A stretch of 64,000 nt of DNA, taken from the NCBI RefSeq assembly GCF_964204645.1, contig NC_134030.1, forward strand, positions 11,654,278 through 11,718,277, written 5' to 3'. Positions 55,903-64,000 of this stretch are shown piece after piece. The stretch is from Tubulanus polymorphus (Eukaryota; Nemertea; Palaeonemertea; Tubulaniformes; Tubulanidae). The notes under the pieces are model-generated. The model saw nothing but the letters and a program-made list of their open reading frames with translations. It was not told the origin of the DNA and did no database searches. Numbering within the stretch: position 1 is the stretch's first letter; each line of letters starts with the position of its first letter. Made by a program: the position numbers and the translations under genes.

Positions 55903-56137
55903 AAAAAAATGTAGTCATCTTTTCAGCTTTACTTGTTGCAATTGGAAGACATTATATGAATGCGGCTTTATAAATGTTTTGAGTTGATCAGTTTGATGGT
56001 TTCTAGGGGTATGAACACTGATATTAGTCACGGTAATTAAAAAGAGCAACTGCTATGTTTAAACCCGTGCACACAGTGATGCATGGCAACTGGTAAAACC
56101 ATGAACAACTATCTTTTTCGTAGTCATACAAATTTAC

Positions 56138-56494
56138 TTGAAAATCCATCTACTAAGATGTAATAAGTTCAATTTTTTATTCAAAGGTACTTATGAGTGG
56201 TTATGGCTTAAAACTCCCATTCATATTGCTTTTCTATATTACGGGTTGTCTAAGTCGTTATTCGAAAAACATCAAATGAAAAAAGCCCGTGTAATTTACC
56301 TATCTGAGAAAAAACTTGTAAAACTCATTTGTTCTCGTCGGTTTAGCAATTTTAAAGGATTCGAGGTAGAGAATCGTATATATTTTCACTATCTCTATAA
56401 AATACCAAATCAAAAGAAGTTGTTTAGCCTAGTTGTTAAGTCTTTATTCGTTCCACTAATGGGTGAAATAATGGATAAATACCACAGTAACTGA
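56138..56494 (+). CDS. Small ORF of unknown function inside the transposon
   Basis: A 118-codon basic, aromatic-rich frame without known domain, preceded by a splice-acceptor-like CTTTTTCGTAG (56111-56121). It lies upstream of the transposase on the opposite strand. It may be an exon, a remnant or chance. Confidence 0.3.
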   Translation: MKIHLLRCNKFNFLFKGTYEWLWLKTPIHIAFLYYGLSKSLFEKHQMKKARVIYLSEKKLVKLICSRRFSNFKGFEVENRIYFHYLYKIPNQKKLFSLVVKSLFVPLMGEIMDKYHSN

Positions 56495-58753
56495 ATATAA
56501 GGTCATTTTTAGGAATTAGGCTTTATACGTTTTCCGATTCGAAGTTTTTCATTGGGAATTTTTCGAATATATACCGTGTGCAATTATGTAATTTCTCTAA
56601 CTTTTTGTTATGCATTAGTAGACCATAGAGAAAACTCATAATTATACGCAAATATAATTGCATCAATCGAGATATTTCATAAAGATTCTTTGCTCCGGAT
56701 ACAACAAACGTGGCTTCAACCATTTAACTTAGATATTCTGACCATTCAAGATATCACTCAAGTCACACAGATTTTCCAGGTACTATAAGCTCTACAAGCT
56801 TATAGTGAGTTTACTACAGTTTTCTAAGTATCATTTGTTTATATAAACATACGCTGTTTAAATGTCTGGGTCAGCAAACACAAATAGTAACACACTCGTG
56901 TACAGTCAGACCACATGTGGTTAGGGACAGTACTGTTGTTGTGCTATGCTAATGACTTACTTATATGCCAATATTCGATTGTGGTGCCATCTGGTTACTA
57001 CAGGAGTACCCAGTAAAATGCTTGTGAGGCTATGAAAATCCATGAAAAAGAAGGGAGATCTTTCGCCATCTAGTGAGAAAGTGTGCTACTTCTCATAGTT
57101 AAGCAGCTATGATCTATATAGGAGAGATTCCACTGAGTCAAACGATACCAACATTGTATTTTTAAGTTGAATAGTAAATCTGTCATAGAATCTCAAACAA
57201 AGGGAAAATAACCCATTTTACGAGTTGTACATTTTTAGTCTTTATGAATTTTTGGTCATACTGATTAGCGTCAACCAATTAATCTAAATCGGGCTAACCA
57301 TTCAACAACTGTGAATAATTTATTTGCTGTGGCGTGATAATAATTAGTTTTTTTGAAGAAATGACATACCAACTGTTAGAAAAATGTACCGATTCTTATT
57401 TTTAGACTACTACTGAATCTATAAAAGGAGGAGTCATAGACAAAGTTGATTTGCTTAGCTGGTGACACTTCTTGTCAAGTACATCATCTCAAGTACTGGG
57501 TGTTTTGTAAGTTTAATTTCAGTATTTATTTACTAAGTGCTGTTCTCTCGGACCTCAGTGCTTTCAAACTAGGCCCACCCCATAGGCTATATAGTCCAGG
57601 GTGCATTAGCCACTATTCTTTTATATCCGACTAAAATGCACCTTTTTCTATTTTTAGATTCAGGCTTAGAATGTGCAAATTTTTTGAGATACTGAGAAAT
57701 CAGATGGCACCAGTAAACTTCAACTGCGAAATTTGCAGCAGGATAGCTGAACGACACAATTTTTAAAAATAAAATGGCTATTCGAATGCTATTTCAATAA
57801 TAACTTGATTCAACCTGAGAGAAGTAAGTCAATTGCGGATGTACAGTACACCCACTTTTCTTCCCTGTTTCCTGGTACCAGATTTTTAGTCTTAAGCTAA
57901 GCGATATTCTAAGGTATACTAGTGGATTTCATTAGAATATGAAGCAATGGAACCAGAATTCTAGCCAGAGTTAAGCGAACTATTGATTCTGATATAATGT
58001 AAGAACTGATTTCCTTTGTATACTCTTGCAGAATGTGTTATGTTTTATTTCAAGCTGTTAAATAATATAGTTAGACAAATGTCCAATTATTGGATCTTTC
58101 TTGTTGACTCGTTTAATTTTGTGAGTTAAGAGTTCCAGTCAATCCACAATGTGCAGTGCCTAGCCTTCATCTACACTAAAGCCAAGCCTGTGTATGGGAA
58201 AAAAATATCGTTCGACTCCTATAGGCCAGACACATCAAAGCATGCAATACATTGCAGATAGTAGTCTCCGGCAAGTCGAAAGAGAAAGTGAACCAGGTTT
58301 TACCCCGTACCCTACCCGGGAACAAAGACACTTAAAGATTCCTTCCTCCTTGTAGAAATTGTAGAAATATGGCACCCAATTGTAGCAATGCTAAGTACAG
58401 TATACTATGACGGTTGAACCTTTCTTAACGAATTTCAATGACACCGAAAATAGAATCAAAATAATCATTAGTTCCATGCTAGCACTTAATTTGGGTTATC
58501 AGGTTCAGCCTAACTGTACTTTCATTCAGCTACTACTTGTATGAGACTTGGCAATGATAAGTTGCAAGAAATCACCAAACATAAGAAAAAATATTGTGAA
58601 TTAATATTACTGTGATTAAGAATTTATTCAAATGAAGTGATAACTTCATTGTTAGATCGTACCGGTATATGCACATAAAACTATGGCAAAAAACACATCT
58701 AACAATCCACGCAATCCGCAATCGATCAAGTCGATCATGACGACGACCTTAAG
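56495..58753. other. Non-coding part of the transposon
   Basis: I see no coding homology in 2.2 kb. A block at 56513-56575 recurs at 48414-48470 outside the transposon. Confidence 0.5.
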
Positions 58754-58980
58754 GCATGTCTCTGTAACCGAAGGTAGAGCATAAAACACGGTTCAGGACT
58801 CGTCAGCGGACACCGGCCCGGAAAAAATTTCAAAACGTGTATTGTCGGTACCTAGCACGATTTCAGCGTTTTTCGGGAATTCCCTGAAATTTCGGCGTTT
58901 TTTCGGAAATTCCCTGAAATTTCAGCGTTTTTATTTCAGCTTTTCAGTGTTTCAGCTTTTTCAGCGAAGTTCAGGAACCG
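58754..58980 (-). repeat. Right terminal inverted repeat
   Basis: Reverse complement of 50204-50437 with small indels. It ends GTTCAGGAACCG at 58980. Confidence 0.88.
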
Positions 58981-58990
58981 GTGGCCTAGC
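58981..58990 (+). repeat. 10-bp target site duplication, right
   Basis: GTGGCCTAGC, identical to 50194-50203. Confidence 0.85.
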
Positions 58991-59396
58991 TCGCTTATTT
59001 TTGGTAGTACATACCTGATAAAGGTCTTAGTAGGACCAGAAAGGACTAGCAGTCGACCTAAATCATCACTTTTTAATCCATTTGAAACTGTATTGAAGGA
59101 TATCCAGGCCACCTGACAATGCTCTCAAGCCACCTGACAATGCTCTCAAGCCACTTGGCTTGAGAGCATTGTCAGGTTACTACGTTTGATAGTACCTGAG
59201 GTCTTATTAGGTTTCTTAGGCTGAAGTTAGGTATGAAGGTTTGGAAATATATTGTTAAAATGTCAAATCATGGAGTCGCTTTCTTTTATTTAACCCCTTG
59301 CAATGAATCCTTCAATACGAAAAAAATTGCCAGTCTTTTCTAGTCCTAATAAGACTTTGTCAGGTATGTACCTCCAAAACTGACTGAGCTTGGCCA
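58981..59396. mobile_element. MITE interrupted by the 8.78-kb transposon
   Basis: The left end GTGGCCTAGCTCGCTTATTT (58981, repeated at 50194 as target duplication) pairs with the right end, whose complement reads GTGGCCAAGCTCAGTCAG ... GGTACATACCTGACAAAGTC (59396-59330). Inside is a foldback: GCCACCTGACAATGCTCTCA twice (59109, 59131), then GGCTTGAGAGCATTGTCAGG (59157-59176). No ORF. A related end fragment is at 31165-31275. Confidence 0.7.
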
Positions 59397-59557
59397 CCTG
59401 ATGTGCTCTAAAGCTAAGTTGAAATAGATATTAACGTGGGCGGCACCAGGAATGTTCTACGGGAGGGGCGGGGGGTCGAGTACGTAATATTTAACTAAAA
59501 GTTTCCGTAGGGTGGAGCCCGCTCAGGTGCGGAACGCATACAAATATCTGCCAAATT

Positions 59558-60391
59558 ATGTCTTGGAGATGCGTTCTGACGCAATCTACTAGGCAGACCG
59601 AGTCAGCTCCTGTCTACGATGATGATCCGTTTTGCCTTGACTCAATCGAAGTAGAAGTGATTGACGCCGAAATAAATGTGACAGATGATATCGAAAGTGA
59701 AAGTGAATCGACAAAACCGTGGATCGTTCCTGTTACCGTTAACAACACGGTCATTCCGATGAAGCTCGATACTGGAAGCGACGTCAACATCATCAGCATT
59801 CTTGACTTCAAGAAGCTGAGATCTGCAGCGAAACTGAATGACAGTAGCGTCAAATTAATCGCGTACAACGGAGGACAAATCCCGGCCAAAGGAAGGGCGA
59901 TATTATCAGTTAGAGTCAACGGATTGACACAGAACTCGCTCTTCATTATCTGTCAGAACGATGCCGTTCCGATTCTTGGCAGGAAAGCGTGCGAACAATT
60001 CGGCTTGATTAAGAGGATTTTCGCGATCGCTGGAACACCGTTAGACTATAAACATTACTTCGAGGAGTATGCAGACGTATTTACAGGACTAGGATGTCTA
60101 CCTGGAAAAGTCCACATCGAGGTTCGTGACGACATCACGCCTGTTGTCGAACCTTGTCGCAAAGTGCCATTCGGACTAGAGGAAAACCGAACTAGAACGC
60201 CTGGAATCGATAAATGTTATATCGTGAAAGTGGACGAGCCCACCGAATGGGTTAATTCACTCGTTATCGTCAACAAACAGGATGGCAACATTCGCTTGTA
60301 CCTGGATCCGAGATATCTCAACCGCGCAGTGAAACGCGAACACTTCAAACTGCCTACGCGTGAAGAAATCTGCAAAGTTTGCAGGCAGTAG
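59558..60391 (+). pseudogene. Second gypsy element: protease and start of RT
   Basis: The frame encodes an acidic spacer, VTVNNTVIPMKLDTGSDVNI (about 59732-59793; DTGS active site), VPILGRKACEQFGLI (ILG strand) and then RT: HIEVRDDITPVVEPCRKVPF, EWVNSLVIVNKQDGNIRLYL and DPRYLNRAVKREHFKLPT. It ends at a frameshift near 60380; the other frame goes on with YFSKLDARSGYWQLQLD. No gag is found upstream in 59400-59557. This part looks more GC-rich in codon choice than the rest of pol. Confidence 0.85.
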
Positions 60392-61370
60392 ATACTTTTC
60401 GAAGCTAGATGCGCGTAGTGGTTACTGGCAACTGCAACTTGACACAGCCAGTTCATACCTTTGTACATTTAACACTCCATGTGGTAGATATCGTTACTTG
60501 AGGCTACCCTTTGGTATTTCTTGTGCTAGCGAAATTTTCCAAAGAAAAATGTATCAGTTATTTGAACATGTTCAAGGTGTACGTAGAAGTCTCAATGGAT
60601 GATATTGCAGTACATGCAAACACAAAGGCAGAACATGATAGCCATTTGAGACATGTATTTCAGATAGCACGTGAAAATGGTTTAAAGTTTAACATTGACA
60701 AATGTTTGTTGGTGTAGATGAAATCACATTCATAGGTGATAGGTACACTGCAGAAGGCCTTAAGCCTGATAGCAAGAAAGTTGAAGTAATCACAAAGATG
60801 GCTCGCCCAGTGAATCGCACTGAACTACAGAGTTTTTTAGGCATGATAAATAATCTGGCCAGATTCGTTCCAGATTTATCATCTAGGTCAGCTCCACTTA
60901 GCTCCTTGCTAGACAAACGTGTTCACTGGAAATGGGAACACGAGCAAGAAAAAGCTTGGCTTGAACTCAAGACATTGGTTACTAGGCAACCAGTCTTACA
61001 GTATTATGATGTTTAAACAAGCATACCAAAGTGTCAACACATGCTAGTCAAAGTGGACTAGGTGCTGTATTGTTACAATGTGACTCACTGGATGAGGATA
61101 ACTGGTTACCTGTAGCATTTGCATCTAGGGCCATGTCTGAATGTGAACAGAGATGTTCAAATAGAAAAGGAAGCTCTTGGTATAGCATTTGGTTGTGAAA
61201 GATTTCATCAATATTTGTATGGTAGAAGATTTGAGGTTGAAACAGACCACAAACCGTTGATTGCTATATTCAAGAAAAGTCTCAACGACTGCCCAGCTAG
61301 GTTACAACGGTTAAGTGATTACAGAAGTATGATCTTGAGTTGAAGTTTACACCTGGTAAATTCATGTATA
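60380..61370 (+). pseudogene. Second gypsy element: RT palm, thumb and RNase H
   Basis: RT motif A (SKLDARSGYWQLQLD) and motif B (LRLPFGISCASEIFQRKM) are present. The catalytic loop, after a frameshift near 60575, reads VEVSMDDIAV with Ser for the usual Tyr. Thumb: FIGDRYTAEGLKPDSKKVEV and LQSFLGMINNLARFVPDLSS. RNase H follows with breaks near 61010-61140, where the first acid (D/STHAS-like) lies in another frame, then IEKEALGIAFGCERFHQYLY (Glu) and VETDHKPLIAIFKK (Asp). At least four frameshifts or stops. Confidence 0.85.
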
Positions 61371-62620
61371 CTGCTGATGCCCTTAGTCACAATTACATGT
61401 CACACAATGGTTACCGTGAATTGGAATTGCATGTTGATGCACAGGTAGACTTACTTATGAAGTCTGTTCCCGTGTCAGACAGAAAACTGAAAGAAATCCG
61501 GGCTGACACGGACAAGGATGATACCATGTGTAAACTTCGTCAAACCATTTTTAATGGTTGGCCATATGAAAGGTCTTGTTGTCCCATAGAATTACTTCCA
61601 TTTTGGAATGTAAGAGGTGAACTGTCAGTAGTTGATGCTGTGATTTGTAAAGGTACTCGTATTGTCATTCCTAGTAGTCTGAGAAAAGACATCCTTGACC
61701 AAATACATAAAGGTCATCAAGGTGAAGCAAAGTGTAAACGAAGGGCTAGGTGTTCAGTGTACTGGCCATTGATAAACCAAGATGTAGCAAACATGGTAAA
61801 ACTATGTGATACTTGTCTCACATACCGGGATGCACGGCAAAATGAACCCTTGGCACCCCATGAGATACCTGAGATAGTCCCTGGCAGAAAGTAGCCTCTG
61901 ATTTGTGTACATGTGAAAACAAAGAATATCTCATTGTGGTTGATTGTTACTCATGTTACCCCGAAGCTGTACACATTCGAGACAAAACTAGTAAGTCGGT
62001 TATAAATGGTATGAAAGGTCTATTTTCTAGGCATGGTATACCCCAGAAGGTATGACAATGGTCCATGTTGCAGTTCTGGTGAGTTTTCTCAGTTTGCAGT
62101 TGAATGGGATTTTGTTCATAACACGTCCAGCCCAGGACATCCACGTTCAAATGGGCAGGCAGAGAAAACAGTTCAGATTGTAAAGAACATACTAAGAAAA
62201 TGTGCTCATTGTGGTCAGGATCCTAGGTTAGGATTACTTGCTTATAGAACAACACCAGTGATAGATGATTTTTCCCCAGCTGAACTGTTAATGGGAAGAA
62301 AACTGAGGTCAAACTTACCCATAACACAGGATCAGTTAAAACCTGATAATAGTAAAGAAGTTGTTAAATGGAAGAATCACAAAAGAAAACTCAGAAACTT
62401 TAATGATAAAGGTACAAGGTCATTGTGTTCCCTAAAACAAGGTGATACTGTTAGAATTAGAGATAGTAAAACACACAGGTGGTCACAGAAAGGTGTCATT
62501 GTGGAAAAAGTTGCCCCAAGGTCATATCTTGTGAAAACCGAAATGGTGTTTATCGTAGAAATAGGGTTGCATTTCTTTCCACAAAAGAGAAGCCACCAAA
62601 CCTGAACGCACCCCCCTGGC
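61340..62620 (+). pseudogene. Second gypsy element: integrase
   Basis: The frame 61340-61894 holds the RNase H end (FTPGKFMYTADALSH) and the zinc module IHKGHQGEAKCKRRARCSVY, then CDTCLTYRD. Across a stop and frame changes come LCTCENKEYLIVVDCYSCYP (61900-61960), YDNGPCCSSGEFSQFAVEWD with the second Asp, and HPRSNGQAEKTVQIVKNILR with the catalytic Glu (62140-62200). YRTTPVIDDFSPAELLMGRK and the GDTVRIRD ... KGVIVEKVAPRSYLV tail follow. No chromodomain or envelope is seen. It is a different gypsy lineage from the element at 40-48 kb. Confidence 0.85.
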
Positions 62621-62659
62621 CTGACATAGTTCATTCTGATGTACAAGTGCTAGTAACAC

Positions 62660-63388
62660 TGCTAAAGTCTATCCCAGTTGTTATGATCGCGGCATTTCCA
62701 CTCTCAAACAGCCAGTATCAACAACAATTTAATTGATACTGACAGCTGTAAGTGGTCAAACTCACCATGAGCATCGCTGACTCGCTGGACCCCAGCTGCT
62801 TGTTACTATAGTTACAGGCAAGAGTGAATAAAGAGCAAAACTTTTCGAAGCTTACACGAAGAAAATGGAGAAATTAGCAAGGAAAAATTAGTTTGAAGTC
62901 TTGTTGCATTCAAGAGTGAATATTTTCCGAGGATACCAAAGTCAATGTTTACATTAGAAAGTGTCAGAACTAATTTTCAAGTTGAAACATTATATTTGGA
63001 CGCTGTGTAAGCAAAATAGCAACACAGAACGTACGACTCATGAGATGATAACCAAATCCACAAATAGTCATTTGTTAACATATTTGCGCATGTCTAGCTT
63101 TGTTAAGTGCACAAAATAAGAAATTAATCCTCGAAATTCCATGCTTAAATACATTTTAAGTAATTGGTGTTCTTTGAGAATATACAAGAAGAAACCAAAT
63201 CTAGAGGAATAAAGAGAAGTGAATGACCAGGATGTGAAAACTTTAGTATTATTCACTCTTGAATGTAGTAGTTGCCTGACCTCAGTTACTTGCAGGGTTG
63301 AGCACATAGAAACCACAGGGTTCCAGATCTGCGATGATATGAACTGTTTGATGCACCGCGATCATAACCACTGGGATAGACTTTAGCA
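62660..63388. mobile_element. 729-bp element with inverted ends inside the gypsy 3' end
   Basis: The left end TGCTAAAGTCTATCCCAG continues TTGTTATGATCGCGG (62660-62692). The right end is its complement with few mismatches (63356-63388). It splits the end of gypsy pol: integrase tail before it, the C-terminal PRRSERVIKKPERFIEKN after it. Its right two-thirds (62870-63372) is the repeat also found at 18206-18680. Confidence 0.75.
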
Positions 63389-63549
63389 ACCAGGATTCGC
63401 AACACACGCTGGCACATCATGGTAGTGAAAATGCTCATGTCCCAGTCCCTCAAGCAACCACACCACCAGTTGTAACAAACCCAAGTGTTGGTCCCAGAAG
63501 GTCAGAAAGGGTTATTAAGAAACCGGAAAGATTTATTGAAAAGAACTAG
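63387..63549 (+). pseudogene. Second gypsy element: pol C-terminal tail
   Basis: An open frame resumes after the 729-bp insertion and ends PRRSERVIKKPERFIEKN-stop (63496-63549). The RRS-x-R-x-x-K-PER pattern is the usual C-terminus of gypsy integrases. Confidence 0.7.
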
Positions 63550-63669
63550 TGTTAACTGGTTGTTACATGTTTACCAGTGTAGTGTACAAGTACAGAGTTT
63601 GAATCTAAGTACTGATATTATTATTGTATCATTGTATAGTTTTATTTGTTTGCAATCTTGTTTATTTTT

Positions 63670-63682
63670 AAAGAAAGGGAGA
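63670..63682 (+). other. Polypurine tract of the second gypsy element
   Basis: AAAGAAAGGGAGA directly precedes TGTCATTAC, a TG start as for an LTR. This is the primer site for plus-strand synthesis in LTR elements. Confidence 0.6.
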
Positions 63683-64000
63683 TGTCATTACAGAAGGTAT
63701 ACTAATTGTTATAATATTTGTATATTTCACCCGGTGTTGATTTGACAAGAAAATAAAAACACATCGTTTTCAATCCTATGCATCGAAAGATAATGTCAAA
63801 CTGCAGATATATTGATTTTCGTTGCATGAACAAAGACTTCTTGGTGACTGAGGCGTAGTCCTATGCGCCATGAAAGATACATGTAATTTCATTAAAATTG
63901 TGCCACGGCAGCCTCCCCTTTCCGATGTATTACAAAATTGTTTTCGTGACTATTGTTAAATTCACACATTGATTGACTATGGCCATTGTTTAAGATTAGA
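63683..64000 (+). repeat. Probable 3' LTR start of the second gypsy element (runs past the window)
   Basis: Begins TGTCATTACAGAAGG after the polypurine tract and includes AATAAA near 63751. No 5' copy was found within 59400-59557, and its end is not defined. Confidence 0.45.

Larger units (their letters stand above)
50204..58980. mobile_element. 8.78-kb DNA transposon with P/THAP9-like transposase
   Basis: The element starts CGGTTCCTGAACTTCGCTGA and ends with its complement. Inverted repeats of about 230 bp (50204-50437 and 58754-58980) match with few differences and contain subrepeats built on CGCTGAAATTTCAGGGAATT. A 10-bp target duplication flanks it. Inside, a plus-strand spliced gene (about 51330-52526) and a minus-strand spliced transposase (about 55902-52641) converge, their stops only about 115 bp apart. 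It interrupts a MITE. The transposase has few lesions compared with every other element here, so this is the youngest large insertion in the window. Confidence 0.85.

Overview
The window reads as animal nuclear DNA: AT-rich, intron-bearing, gene-poor and filled with decayed mobile elements. Only one ordinary host gene is recognisable, an MTERF4-type mitochondrial protein (8700-9746, +). The mix of elements (BEL/Pao and Ty3/gypsy with an envelope-like ORF, Penelope-like, LINE, piggyBac, MULE, Harbinger, Tc1-like, THAP/P-like, Helitron-type tandem-repeat units) is typical of a marine invertebrate. A lophotrochozoan such as a mollusc or brachiopod is my best guess, but the phylum is inference.

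Layout. 0-5 kb: LINE fragment, a decayed THAP-domain transposase (-) and a 450-bp TTAA-flanked MITE. 5-8.6 kb: no gene seen. 8.7-9.75 kb: MTERF4. 10.5-17.2 kb: a 155-bp-repeat unit inserted into a BEL/Pao fragment, a tRNA-like SINE head, a piggyBac transposase fused to an unknown repeat-encoded protein, and a MULE fragment. 18-22.8 kb: Harbinger and MULE-like remnants and a foldback element. 22.9-28.6 kb: one Penelope-like element (-) split in two by about 3.3 kb of nested insertions, including a 31-bp palindromic minisatellite that is itself split by a 155-bp-repeat unit. 28.9-33 kb: a 145-bp array, an internally deleted piggyBac and a Tc1-like remnant. 33.4-38.3 kb: a nearly full-length but broken BEL/Pao element (-) with a second Pao RT piece. 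38.9-39.8 kb: piggyBac. 40.4-47.8 kb: a Ty3/gypsy element (+) with gag, an extra acidic ORF, protease, RNase H, integrase, chromodomain and envelope-like ORFs, lacking the reverse-transcriptase core; inverted copies of about 1 kb surround its pol-env part. 50.2-59.0 kb: an 8.78-kb DNA transposon. 59.5-64 kb: a second gypsy element interrupted near its 3' end.

The most striking object is the 50,204-58,980 transposon. It has inverted repeats of about 230 bp, a perfect 10-bp target duplication, a seven-exon P/THAP9-like transposase on the minus strand with well-preserved splice sites, and a convergent spliced plus-strand gene of unknown function. It sits inside a MITE whose other half is at 58,981-59,396. 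Most other coding remnants carry stops, frameshifts or internal deletions, so this is largely a graveyard with a clear nested insertion history rather than a set of cooperating genes.
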